Source: CAHJXF01 sp038240015 | GTDB lineage: Bacteria > Pseudomonadota > Gammaproteobacteria > Burkholderiales > Burkholderiaceae_D | Reading direction: 5' to 3' | DNA length: 59,270 nt | Assembly: GCA_038240015.1 (NCBI GenBank) | Contig: JBBSEF010000012.1 | Location: 1-59,270 of the forward strand | Shown: in pieces, positions 18,291-27,128 of the stretch | How the letters are laid out: every line of letters starts with the position of its first letter | Numbering within the stretch: the first letter of the stretch is position 1 | Position numbers and translations under genes: made by a program | Notes under the pieces: generated by a model | What the model saw: the letters and a program-made list of their open reading frames with translations, nothing else | Told to the model about the DNA's origin: nothing | Databases searched by the model: none

Positions 18291-19160
18291 ATGAGAACAC
18301 TCCCGCGTCTTTCGCGTTCGGCAACGCGTTCGATCAGCCGTTTTTCCGCAATTGTCCTGGGTTGCGCGCTGACATGTTGCGCGTACGCAGCGCCTTTCTC
18401 GTTCACCACTGGAAGCCCCGATGGAAAGATCGGGACGGCGTCGCGGCCTTCGAGCATGAACGTGTCGGAAATCGAGAGTGCCGACGACTTCACGCTCGTC
18501 CAGGCTACGCGCATCACGCAGGTCACATTCACCGGTCTGTTGACCGGGGGAGCGACGCTCGCGTCGATTGGACAGATACGCATCGAGATCTATCGTGTCT
18601 TTCCGTTCGACTCGGTCGTTCCTCCCAGCGGCAACGTTCCCACGCGCGCCAATTCGCCATCGGACATTGCGTTCGCCGATCGCGGCTCGTTGAACGGCGA
18701 GCTGACCTTCGCCACCGCGCTGCTCGCTCCAAGCTTCACCGTGCTCAACTCGGTCACCCCGGGCGGCATCCATCCGTCTCCAACGCAGACCACTGGAGGC
18801 AACGGGGCCCAGACGGGGGCTGAAGTGCTGTTCACCGTCGACCTCATTGTTCCCTTCGTGTTGCCCATCGATCACTATTTCTTCATCCCGCAGGTGCAAG
18901 TGACCGGAGGCAACTTCCTGTGGCTCTCGGCCGCGAAACCGAACGGGCCGCCCGACCTGCAGAGCTGGACCCGGGATGCCGCGCTCGATCCGGATTGGCT
19001 GCGCATTGGAACCGACATCGTTGGCGGAAGCCCGGCCCCCAACTTCAACGCGTCGTTCTCGTTGATCGGACAGACCATCCCGGAGCCGGCGACGCTGGCG
19101 TTGCTTGGTGCGGGCCTTTTCGGCGTGGGATGGAAACGCCGCCGCGCGGCGGCGCGTTAA
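18291..19160 (+). CDS. PEP-CTERM sorting-signal exported protein
   Basis: A 289-residue secreted protein with an N-terminal Sec signal (cleavage probably after about residue 33, CAYA). The C-terminal PEP-CTERM sorting signal begins near residue 263: IPEPATLALLGAGLFGVGW followed by a basic KRRR cluster. Such proteins are processed by an exosortase (EpsH/XrtA family) and are usually linked to exopolysaccharide matrix. The mature part is rich in T, S, G and P and predicted to be beta-rich. The ATG at 18291 follows a GGAGAT ribosome binding site. No exosortase or EPS genes are in the window, so the partner must be elsewhere. Its stop overlaps the stop of the convergent topoisomerase gene by 4 bases. 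Confidence 0.88.
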   Translation: MRTLPRLSRSATRSISRFSAIVLGCALTCCAYAAPFSFTTGSPDGKIGTASRPSSMNVSEIESADDFTLVQATRITQVTFTGLLTGGATLASIGQIRIEIYRVFPFDSVVPPSGNVPTRANSPSDIAFADRGSLNGELTFATALLAPSFTVLNSVTPGGIHPSPTQTTGGNGAQTGAEVLFTVDLIVPFVLPIDHYFFIPQVQVTGGNFLWLSAAKPNGPPDLQSWTRDAALDPDWLRIGTDIVGGSPAPNFNASFSLIGQTIPEPATLALLGAGLFGVGWKRRRAAAR

Positions 19161-20299
19161 GTACGGCTCGCAGTTTTTCTGCGCGAGGCCGCGGTCGCCT
19201 TTTTCGCGCGCGCGTCCGCACGCGCATGCTTGCGCAAGAAAGCCAAAGCCAGTCTTTCGGCTTTGCGTGGCGCACCTTTCAGGTCGGTCTCGATCGCCTT
19301 GTGGAGAGCCCCGCTGCGCCACGCACGGAATACGACCGGATTGATGTACGACTTGCGCGCCACCGTCGGCGTGTTGCGCAACTCGTCTGCGACCGCCTTG
19401 ATCGCAGCCACGATCGCGGCCTTCAACGCGCGCTCGGTGGGCGTCTCGGGCAACGGGGTCGCGGCTAGAAGGCTGATTGCAGACAGGGTCGCGCTCCAGG
19501 TGCGGAAGTCCTTGGCGGTGAAGTCTTCGCCCATCGCATCCTTCAGATAGACGTTGACGAGGTCGGACGTGATCGGATGGCGCGCGCCTTCGTCGTCGAG
19601 ATACTGGAACAGCTGCTGCCCCGGAATGTCCTGACACCGCTTGACGATGCGCGAGAGGCGCTTGTCGTTCACCGTCACGTCGTGCGCGAGGCCGCCCTTG
19701 CCGCGAAACGAGAAGCGCGCGCGGCCGTCGCGAACGAACTGCACGTGCTTGTCCTTCAAGGTCGTGAGACCGAAGCTGGCGTTGTCGCGCGCGTACTCGG
19801 CATTGCCGATGCGTATGCGGGTCTCGTCGAGCAGACTCACCACGACCGCGAGCACCTTGTCGCGAGGCAGACCCTTCAACGCGAGATCGCGCCCGATGCG
19901 GCGACGCAGTCGCGGCAATGCGTCTGCGAACTCGATCATGCGTTCGAACTTCGCGCTGTCGCGCGCGGTGCGCCACTCGGCGTGATAGCGGTATTGCTTG
20001 CGGCCACGCGCATCGTGGCCGGTCGCCTGCAGATGACCGCGATCGTGTTTGCAGATCCACACGTCCGTGTAGGCGGGCGGGATCGCGAGACTGGCGATGC
20101 GTTTGAGTATCCGCGCATCGCGCAGCGTCTTGCTGTCGGTGTTCAGATACGCGAAGCGCTCGCCCTTCTTCACGCGCTTGATGCCGGGGTCGCTGTCGGA
20201 TACATACACGAGCCCGACCGCCGCGCTCAGTTCGATCGCTTCGGTGACCGACGCGAGTGTTTCTTCGGTGTCGAGGGGAATGGAGGCTTTGTCGTTCAC
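19157..20299 (-). CDS. DNA topoisomerase IB (poxvirus-like)
   Basis: A 380-residue type IB topoisomerase that relaxes supercoils through a 3'-phosphotyrosine intermediate. The conserved catalytic core is visible: IRIGNAEYARDNASFGLTTL, then GKGGLAHDVTV, then EDFTAKDFRTWSAT. The catalytic tyrosine is in ARKSYINPVVF at about residue 318. A very basic tail (AKKATAASRRKTASR) follows. The GTG start at 20299 precedes the recognisable family N-terminus; upstream residues in the same frame do not look coding. It lies 106 bases downstream of dinB on the same strand, so the two may be co-transcribed. Confidence 0.92.
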   Translation of the reverse strand: MNDKASIPLDTEETLASVTEAIELSAAVGLVYVSDSDPGIKRVKKGERFAYLNTDSKTLRDARILKRIASLAIPPAYTDVWICKHDRGHLQATGHDARGRKQYRYHAEWRTARDSAKFERMIEFADALPRLRRRIGRDLALKGLPRDKVLAVVVSLLDETRIRIGNAEYARDNASFGLTTLKDKHVQFVRDGRARFSFRGKGGLAHDVTVNDKRLSRIVKRCQDIPGQQLFQYLDDEGARHPITSDLVNVYLKDAMGEDFTAKDFRTWSATLSAISLLAATPLPETPTERALKAAIVAAIKAVADELRNTPTVARKSYINPVVFRAWRSGALHKAIETDLKGAPRKAERLALAFLRKHARADARAKKATAASRRKTASRT

Positions 20300-20405
20300 T
20301 TTGCGGTGCTCGCGGCAGGAAGTTCGGAGACGATCGCCATGGTGCCGTGTGCGCCTCGACGCGGGCTCAGGCATCGCACTCGCTTCTCGGTAGGCGAAGC
20401 GCCGA

Positions 20406-21632
20406 TCATGCGAGGTCCGCGAACAGATCGGGTGTCGCGCGCGTGCGCTCGTGCGCGGATGACGATGCGAGTTCAGCGATCTGCATCAAGGCCCCCGCGC
20501 GCACGCCCAAGAGGCGAATGCGTTTGTCGAGCGGCGCGCGGCGTGCGCATTCGCCCGCGACGCGGCGGATCACGCGCGCATCCTGCGTGGGCATCTGCAA
20601 GGTAGTCGCGCGGGTCGCGATGCTGAAGTCGTCGTAGCGCAGCTTCAACCCGATGTTGTGTGCGAGGTAGCCCTTGGTCTGCAAGTCGCCGGCCAGCTTC
20701 TCGCACAACTCGGTGAAGATCGCCGACAACGCGGCGCGGTCGCGCACGGCGTGAAGATCGCGATCGAAGGTGGTCTCTCGGCTGATCGACTTGGTCTCGC
20801 TTTCGATCACGACCTCGCGTTGATCGCGGCCGTGCGCGACCTCGTGCATCCAGCGCGCGGTGTTGCGGCCGAAGCGGTCGCCGAGCACGCCGATGTCGGC
20901 CTGCGCGAGTTGACCGATGGTGTCTATGCCCATGCCGGTGAGCTTGGCGCTCGCCTTGGGTCCGATGCCATTGATCTTCTTCGCGGCCAGCGGCCAGATG
21001 CGCGTGGGCACGTCGGATGCTTCGAGGATCACGAGGCCGTCGGGCTTCTCGAGGTCGGACGCGATTTTCGCGAGCAACTTGTTGGGTGCGATGCCGATCG
21101 AGCACGAGAGCTCGGTCGCGTCCTTCACCGCGGACTTGATGGCAAGCGCGACTCGCGTGATCGCATCGCGGTCGAATGGATAGTCGGCGGGCGACGCCGG
21201 GTGGACTACCAGCGCAGTGAGATCGATATAGATCTCGTCGATGCCGCGATCCTCGATCGCCGGCGCGATGGTTCGCACGGCCGCCTTGAAGCGCCGCGAC
21301 TGTTCTCTATAGGCATCGAAGTCGCTGGGTAGAAGGATCGCATCGGGGGCAAGCCTGGCAGCCTTCATCAGTCCCATCGCGGAGTGCACGCCGAGCTTGC
21401 GCGCTTCGTAGCTCGCGGTCGTCGCGACGCCTCGGCCCGCATAGCGACCCAGCGTGGCGAAGCGGCGCGTGGTCTCGCCCGTCACCGCATCGACGACCTC
21501 TTCGGGTTGATGGCGTCTGCCGCCGCCGACCACGACCGGATGGCCGCGCAGTTCCGGATAGCGCAACAACTCGACCGAGGCATAGAAGGCATCCATGTCG
21601 AGATGGGCGATGATTCGGGAGGGTTCGGACAT
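20406..21632 (-). CDS. dinB: DNA polymerase IV (DinB), long form
   Basis: A 408-residue Y-family translesion polymerase. The palm motif HLDMDAFYASVELLRYP and the catalytic SxDE equivalent EDRGIDEIYIDLT are present, followed by the helix-hairpin-helix KINGIGPKASAKLTGMGIDT and the little-finger region. Compared with E. coli DinB (351 residues), an extra stretch of about 25 residues (PEEVVDAVTGETTRRF and flanks) sits after the PVVVGGG strand. This long form is known in Burkholderiales. The ATG at 21632 is preferred over an upstream TTG. The gene is divergent from an MFS gene 42 bases away. No LexA box is obvious in that short gap. Confidence 0.93.
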   Translation of the reverse strand: MSEPSRIIAHLDMDAFYASVELLRYPELRGHPVVVGGGRRHQPEEVVDAVTGETTRRFATLGRYAGRGVATTASYEARKLGVHSAMGLMKAARLAPDAILLPSDFDAYREQSRRFKAAVRTIAPAIEDRGIDEIYIDLTALVVHPASPADYPFDRDAITRVALAIKSAVKDATELSCSIGIAPNKLLAKIASDLEKPDGLVILEASDVPTRIWPLAAKKINGIGPKASAKLTGMGIDTIGQLAQADIGVLGDRFGRNTARWMHEVAHGRDQREVVIESETKSISRETTFDRDLHAVRDRAALSAIFTELCEKLAGDLQTKGYLAHNIGLKLRYDDFSIATRATTLQMPTQDARVIRRVAGECARRAPLDKRIRLLGVRAGALMQIAELASSSAHERTRATPDLFADLA

Positions 21633-21674
21633 GGCAATGCGCGACAAATTCTACGATTATCCATTCAGTTCTCC

Positions 21675-23123
21675 ATGCGCTTGCCGTCCCACCTCACACT
21701 CCCCCTGATCATCGCGTGCGCGCTGTTCATGGAGAACCTCGACGGCACCATCATCGCGACGTCGTTGCCGGTGATCGCGCGCGACCTGGCCGAGAATCCG
21801 ATCGCATTGAAGCTCGCGCTGACGTCGTATCTCGTGAGCCTCGCCGTGTTCATCCCGATCAGCGGATGGATGGCCGATCGCTACGGTTCGCGTACCGTGT
21901 TCCGCGCGGCGATCGCGGTGTTCGTGCTCGGCTCGATCGCGTGCGGTTTCTCGAACTCGCTGACCGGCTTCGTGATCGCGCGCTTCGTGCAGGGCATGGG
22001 CGGCGCGATGATGGTGCCGGTAGGACGCATCGTGCTGTTGAAAAGCGTCGAGAAGCGCGAGCTCGTGAAGGTGCTGTCGTACCTGACGATCCCGGCGCTG
22101 ATCGGACCCATCGTCGGTCCGCCGCTCGGCGGTTTCATCAGCACCTATTTCGATTGGCGCTGGATTTTCTTCATCAACATACCGATCGGTTTGGTGGGCT
22201 GGACGCTCGCGGGCCGCCACGTGCCCGAGATCGTCGAAGAGCTGCGTCCGCCGCTCGACTGGATGGGTTTCGCGCTGTCGGGCTTCGGGCTATCGGCGTT
22301 GACGCTCGGGGCCGCGACCTTCGGGCAGCATCTGTTGACGCCGACCGGATCGGCGCTATGCGTCGTCAGCGGCGCCGCATCGCTGGCGTTCTACGTGATG
22401 CACGCGAGACGCTGCACGCGTGCAGGCAAGCATCCGGTCCTCGACTTTCGGTTTTTGCGCGTGCCGACTTATTTTGCCGGCGTGGTCGGCGGCACGTTGT
22501 TTCGTGTGGGCGTCGGCGCGTCGCCCTTCCTGTTGCCGCTGATGTTGCAGGTGGGATTCGGGATGACGGCGCTGCAATCGGGACTGCTCACCTGTTCATC
22601 GGCGGCCGCGGCGATGTTCATGAAGACGCTCGCGGCGTCGATCCTCAAGCGCTTCGGTTTTCGTACCGTGCTATCCGCCAACGCGTTGATCGCTTCTGCA
22701 ACCATCATCGGCTACGGCGTCTTCTCTTCGACGACGCCGATCGCGTGGATGCTTGGCGTGCTGCTGTTCGGCGGCTTCTTTCGTTCGCTGCAATTCACGT
22801 CGTTGAACGCGTTGTCGTACGCCGATATCGAACGGCGCGACATGGGTCGCGCGTCGGGGCTTGCCAACGTCGCGCAGCAGATGGCGCTATCGATCGGCGT
22901 CACTATCGGCGCCGCGGTGCTCGAAGCGATGACCGCATCGGCCGGTCGCGTGAATGTCGCGGCAAGCGACTTTCCGGCGGCGTTCCTGGTGGTGGGCCTG
23001 ATCTCGGCTGCTTCGTTCTGGCCGATCTTTGGTTTGTCGAAGAACGCCGGCGACGAGGTCTCGGGTCGCGCGATCGATCAGGCCGATCCGCCGCTCGAGC
23101 CGGACGCGACACCGCGACCCTGA
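21675..23123 (+). CDS. MFS multidrug efflux transporter, DHA2 family
   Basis: A 482-residue 14-span MFS transporter. It begins LPLIIACALFMENLDGTIIA, where the DHA2 first-span motif is modified (ENLDGTIIATSLPVIA). Motif A is GWMADRYGSRTVF, and motif C is GPIVGPPLGGFI. This matches the YebQ/HsrA-like branch of exporters. The ATG at 21675 starts just before the first span. The divergent promoter region with dinB is only 42 bases. The substrate is unknown; export of drugs or metabolites is inferred. Confidence 0.9.
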   Translation: MRLPSHLTLPLIIACALFMENLDGTIIATSLPVIARDLAENPIALKLALTSYLVSLAVFIPISGWMADRYGSRTVFRAAIAVFVLGSIACGFSNSLTGFVIARFVQGMGGAMMVPVGRIVLLKSVEKRELVKVLSYLTIPALIGPIVGPPLGGFISTYFDWRWIFFINIPIGLVGWTLAGRHVPEIVEELRPPLDWMGFALSGFGLSALTLGAATFGQHLLTPTGSALCVVSGAASLAFYVMHARRCTRAGKHPVLDFRFLRVPTYFAGVVGGTLFRVGVGASPFLLPLMLQVGFGMTALQSGLLTCSSAAAAMFMKTLAASILKRFGFRTVLSANALIASATIIGYGVFSSTTPIAWMLGVLLFGGFFRSLQFTSLNALSYADIERRDMGRASGLANVAQQMALSIGVTIGAAVLEAMTASAGRVNVAASDFPAAFLVVGLISAASFWPIFGLSKNAGDEVSGRAIDQADPPLEPDATPRP

Positions 23124-23137
23124 CGAAGCAGCGCACA

Positions 23138-24487
23138 TCAAGCCGCGAGTTGCGGGGCCGCCTCGGAATGGTCGCGCCACACGGTCCGTGCAACGACGAT
23201 CAGCAAGATGCTCGCAAGCGCCCAAGCGATCTCGGGCAGCCAGACGATCGTCGGTGTCTTCGCGAATCCTGTGGCGGTGCAGAGCATTCGCAACAGCGTC
23301 GCGATCGCGATCGCCGAGAACACCATGCCGCTTGCGGTACCCGCGCCGCTCGCCGATGCTCTGCCGCCCGACAGCGACACGGCGCTGCTGAAGGCCACGG
23401 TCGAGAACACGCCCCAGCCGCCGCCGGCAACGATGGTGCCGATCACGAGCACTACGAACGACGCGCTGCTCGCGCCGATCGCGAATGCGATCCATGCGAT
23501 GGCGATCGCGATCGCTGCACCCGCCAACGCGCGATGGCTGGCTGCGATGCGCGCACCGGGGATCAGGCCGAATCCGAATCCCACCCAGAACCACGCGACC
23601 CACAAGAAAGCGTCGGCGCCGACAAAGGCTCGATACAGCGGTTGCGCGACGATCGCCGTGAGCAGTTGCGTGCCGAAGGCGGCGACCAGCACGGTGCCGG
23701 CGAGCGACCACGCGCGTTGCCGCCTCGCTTGCGTGGGAACGCGCAGGTCAGCCATTGAAGCCGGGTCGCTATCGCCTGCGACCTCGCGTTGCCGCGGCAG
23801 CAGCGCTTCGGCGCGCGTCGCCCACAGGCCGGCGAGCGCGAGGGCCACGGCGCTGAACGCGATCGGCAGGCGATTGTCGAGCGCCTTCAACCACAAGGTG
23901 AGATAAGGACCGACCGCGCCCGCGAGGCTGATGCCCACCAGCGCCATGCTGACCATGCCGGCCCTGCGCGCGCGCGCTCGACGGGGAGCGGCCGCCTCGC
24001 GGCCGCGCGTATGCGCGTCTTCACGCGCACCTTCGCGCGCGTCTTCACGTATCCGCCCGAGTAGCGAGAACACCGGTGCGCGCAAAGCCGACGAGGTCGC
24101 AGCCCAGACGAAGATCACGCCGAGCAGCAACACCGCGCTGCCGCTCTTCGCGATCCACGGCATGAGCAGCAAGGCTGTCGACGAAAGCATGGTGGTTGCG
24201 ATCATCACGCGTCCGAGCCGCTTCCACATCGTCGCGATGCGATCGGCGTAGACACCGGCGGCCCAATCGCACGCGGCGAAAACGATCTGGTCGCCGATCA
24301 GCACGTAGATGAACCATCGCTTGTCGATGCCCGCCTCGCTCAGCATGCCGGGCAGGAACAGCACATACATGGTCCACGACAACGCGAGCAGGCACTGCAC
24401 GGTCAGCACCCAGGCCGCCGTCTTGCGAAGCGCGGCGGGGCCTGAGCCCGTCGCTTCGACGGCGTTGCTGTCAGGTCGAGGATCCAT
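23138..24487 (-). CDS. MFS-type transporter, third gene of the kef operon
   Basis: A 449-residue membrane protein with about 12 hydrophobic spans and a long charged central loop (residues about 140-175, rich in R, E and A). It is a major facilitator superfamily member of unassigned subfamily; motif A is weak (GVYADRIATMWKRLGR). It starts 17 bases inside the 3' end of the kefC-like gene upstream and so probably belongs to the same transcript as kefG and kefC. The substrate cannot be predicted. Confidence 0.78.
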   Translation of the reverse strand: MDPRPDSNAVEATGSGPAALRKTAAWVLTVQCLLALSWTMYVLFLPGMLSEAGIDKRWFIYVLIGDQIVFAACDWAAGVYADRIATMWKRLGRVMIATTMLSSTALLLMPWIAKSGSAVLLLGVIFVWAATSSALRAPVFSLLGRIREDAREGAREDAHTRGREAAAPRRARARRAGMVSMALVGISLAGAVGPYLTLWLKALDNRLPIAFSAVALALAGLWATRAEALLPRQREVAGDSDPASMADLRVPTQARRQRAWSLAGTVLVAAFGTQLLTAIVAQPLYRAFVGADAFLWVAWFWVGFGFGLIPGARIAASHRALAGAAIAIAIAWIAFAIGASSASFVVLVIGTIVAGGGWGVFSTVAFSSAVSLSGGRASASGAGTASGMVFSAIAIATLLRMLCTATGFAKTPTIVWLPEIAWALASILLIVVARTVWRDHSEAAPQLAA

Positions 24488-26312
24488 GGGGGGTTTCGTT
24501 GACCGTTCGGCTCCAGCCGGCTCCGTGCTCGGCGTCGCGACGCCCGCGATCGTCGGTCAGCATCTTCTCCAGCTCGTCGCGACCGCTGCGCACGCGTGCG
24601 ACGAGTTTGCGATCGTCGCGGAATTCCGGGAGCATGGCCTCGAGCGTGCTCAATGTCGAGCGTCGGAAGCGATCGGCGATGCGCCGTGCTTCGTAGGGCC
24701 GCATGCCGAGCGCTTCGAGCGCGGATCGTCCGGTGCGCAGCGCCGACTCGAAGGTCTCGCGCTCGACTTGCTGGATGCCGAGTTCCCGAAGCTCGAGCCA
24801 ATGCCGCACGTTGCGCGCTCGCGCGAGGATGCGCAGACCGGGAAAGGTTTCGGTGACGGCGCGAGCGAGCTGCATGCTGTCGTCGACATCGTCGATCGCG
24901 ATCACCAGCAACGCGGCGTCGCGCGCGCCGGCGGCTTCGAGCAGATCGAGCCGCGTCGCGTCGCCGTAGTAGACCTTGGAGCCGAAACGACGAAGCAGTT
25001 CGATCTGATCGGGGTCGTGATCGAGCACGATCACCGGATAGCCCGCGGCGCCCAAGGTCCGCGCAACCACCTGACCATAGCGGCCGAAGCCCGCGATGAT
25101 CACCGACGCGCGTTCGTCGATCACGTCGCTCTGGTCGCCAGCGCGAGCGCGGCGCGCGACTCGGGCGGTCAGCTTGTCGGCCGCGATCAACACGATCGGC
25201 GTCGCGGCCATCGACACCGCAACCGCAGCGGTCAGGAGCGGCGCCCACTGCCCGTCGAGCACGTGCGCCGCGGACGCCACGCTGAAGACCACGAAGGCGA
25301 ACTCACCCCCCTGCCCGAGCAATGCGCCGAAGGCCAGACGCTGGCTGCGCGCGACCCCCAGCGGCTTCGCGATCACCACCAGCACGGCGAACTTGATCGC
25401 GATCAGACCCGCGACCAGGAGCGTGAGGAAGGCCGGCCGCGCGAGCACCTCGCCGAAGTCGATACCCATGCCCACGCCGATGAAGAAGAGGCCGAGCAAG
25501 AGGCCCTTGAACGGCGCGATGTCGGTCTCGAGCGCGCGACGGTACTCGGAACTCGCGAGCACCACGCCCGCGATGAAGGCGCCCAGCGCCATCGACAATC
25601 CGGCGAGGCTCATCAACTCGGCGATGCCGACGACCAGCAACAGCGCGAACGCCGTGAAGACTTCACGCACGTCGGTTTTCGCGACGATGCGCAGGACGGG
25701 CTTGACCAGATAGCGGCCGCCGACGATCACCGATGTGATGGCCGCGACTGCGATCAACGCGCTTTGCCACACCGGGTGGGTGTGCGCGGCTCGATTGCCG
25801 ACGCCGAGCAATTGCGCGACCAGCGGCACGAGCGCGATCAACGGAATTGCCGCGATGTCCTGGAACAGGAGGATCGCGAACGCCGATCGACCGGCGGGCG
25901 TGGCGGTCATGTTGCGTTCGGCCATCACCTGCATGCCGATCGCGGTCGACGACATCGCGAGCGCGAAACCCGCGATCGACGCGGCGGGCCATTCGAGACC
26001 GAGCGCGATCAGGCCGAGCGACAGCAGCACGCCGGTGGCGCCGAGCTGAACGCCGCCACCGACGAAGACCGAGCCGCGCAGCTTCCAGAGTTCGTCGAGG
26101 TCGAGTTCGAGCCCGATCAGAAACAGCATCATCACCACGCCGAACTCGGAGATCTGCACGATGCTCGCGACATCCGTGATCAGCCGCAAATTCCACGGAC
26201 CGATCACGAAGCCCGCGATCAGATAACCGAGCACCGAGCCCAGGCCGACGCGCTTGGCGATCGGCACCGCGATGACCGCGGCGGCGAGATAGACGATCAG
26301 GTCGCTCGTCAT
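24471..26312 (-). CDS. KefB/KefC-type potassium/proton antiporter with RCK domain
   Basis: A 613-residue monovalent cation:proton antiporter (CPA2). The membrane domain (about residues 1-375) contains GYLIAGFVIGPWNL, the ion-site region FLIGLELDLDELW and the Kef-type loop ETDIAPFKGLLLG then GVGMGIDFG. The cytosolic RCK/TrkA-N domain starts near residue 400 with a Rossmann motif IAGFGRYGQVVARTLG and continues DHDPDQIELLRRFG, YYGDATRLDLLEAAG. In E. coli, KefB and KefC are held shut by glutathione and opened by glutathione adducts. The 4-base overlap with an upstream KefG/KefF-like quinone reductase strongly supports this assignment. The start is ATG 26312; upstream frame-open sequence is not coding. 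Confidence 0.92.
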   Translation of the reverse strand: MTSDLIVYLAAAVIAVPIAKRVGLGSVLGYLIAGFVIGPWNLRLITDVASIVQISEFGVVMMLFLIGLELDLDELWKLRGSVFVGGGVQLGATGVLLSLGLIALGLEWPAASIAGFALAMSSTAIGMQVMAERNMTATPAGRSAFAILLFQDIAAIPLIALVPLVAQLLGVGNRAAHTHPVWQSALIAVAAITSVIVGGRYLVKPVLRIVAKTDVREVFTAFALLLVVGIAELMSLAGLSMALGAFIAGVVLASSEYRRALETDIAPFKGLLLGLFFIGVGMGIDFGEVLARPAFLTLLVAGLIAIKFAVLVVIAKPLGVARSQRLAFGALLGQGGEFAFVVFSVASAAHVLDGQWAPLLTAAVAVSMAATPIVLIAADKLTARVARRARAGDQSDVIDERASVIIAGFGRYGQVVARTLGAAGYPVIVLDHDPDQIELLRRFGSKVYYGDATRLDLLEAAGARDAALLVIAIDDVDDSMQLARAVTETFPGLRILARARNVRHWLELRELGIQQVERETFESALRTGRSALEALGMRPYEARRIADRFRRSTLSTLEAMLPEFRDDRKLVARVRSGRDELEKMLTDDRGRRDAEHGAGWSRTVNETPHGSST

Positions 26313-26959
26313 GCGCGCGGGGTCGCGATCGGGGTCGAGGCGCCCGATGTCGCGTGCTCGGCCGTGTGCCCGGTTGCGTGCGCGATCGACGGAGCGGGCG
26401 CATGCGCCGTTGTCGCAGAGCCGTGCTCTCGAGCGAAGTGGACGAGACGCTCGCGATATTCTTGCGCTGCTTCCTGCACATGGTCGCGCTGGTTGTGCGC
26501 ATCGTGAACGATCAGCGGGGCGAGCCAGTGCATGCCGCAAAAGCGCACGGTCTGGCGCATCGGCGCGATGAAGACGTCGAACGGATGCCCGTGCGGGCCT
26601 TCGGGCGAGTACGCGCGAAAGTCGCCGCCGGTCGTCACCACCCACTGCACGCTCTTGCCGACCAGCGCAGTGCCGCCTTCGCCATACGCCCATCCGAGCG
26701 CGAGCACATCGTCGATCCACAGCTTGAGCAGCGCGGGCGCGCTGTACCAGTAGATCGGATGCTGAAGCACGATCAGGTCGGCCGATGCGAGCACGCGTTG
26801 CTCGGCTTCGACATCGATGTCGAAGTCCGGATAGAGGTCATAGAGCGCGCGCCTCGTGACGAAGGGCACGTCGTCGGTCGCGGCAAGCAGCTCGCGATTG
26901 GCGAGCGATTGTTCGGCATAGGGGTGCGCGTAGATCAGCGCGATGTTCGCGTCGGACAT
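26309..26959 (-). CDS. KefG/KefF-type NAD(P)H:quinone oxidoreductase, ancillary subunit of the Kef channel
   Basis: A 216-residue flavodoxin-like quinone reductase that in the Kef system binds and activates the channel partner. The FMN-binding start IALIYAHPYAEQSLAN and the family signature LQHPIYWYSAPALLKLW are present, then VTTGGDFRAYSPEG. The ATG at 26959 precedes the fold; the reading frame is open upstream but lacks homology. The C-terminal 35 residues are low-complexity (H, A, T, P, S). The stop overlaps the ATG of kefC by 4 bases, the usual coupled arrangement. The operon order is kefG, kefC, MFS. Confidence 0.9.
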   Translation of the reverse strand: MSDANIALIYAHPYAEQSLANRELLAATDDVPFVTRRALYDLYPDFDIDVEAEQRVLASADLIVLQHPIYWYSAPALLKLWIDDVLALGWAYGEGGTALVGKSVQWVVTTGGDFRAYSPEGPHGHPFDVFIAPMRQTVRFCGMHWLAPLIVHDAHNQRDHVQEAAQEYRERLVHFAREHGSATTAHAPAPSIAHATGHTAEHATSGASTPIATPRA

Positions 26960-27128
26960 CTGAGGATCGCGTGGCGAAGCGGCAGGAAAAAAATTGGAAG
27001 CGTGATGGTAAGGCGCAAACGCGGGAGTGCGGGCGTCGGATCGGTCCACGCGCAATCATCGCAAACCCTCGGCGCTCGATTGCAGCCATGCGCGCGACCG
27101 TGCACAAACGCCTGTTAGAGTCTCGCTC

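Noticed and set aside
18015..20060. 681-codon open frame on the minus strand
   Set aside because: It overlaps the hydrolase start, the PEP-CTERM gene and topoisomerase IB in another frame; the translation is Arg-rich and unlike any protein.
21716..23758. 680-codon open frame on the plus strand
   Set aside because: Frame-shifted shadow of the DHA2 MFS gene running on into the antisense of the next MFS gene; Arg-rich with no homology.
24309..26507. 732-codon open frame on the plus strand
   Set aside because: Antisense of the KefC gene; composition dominated by R, H, D and E, no domain.
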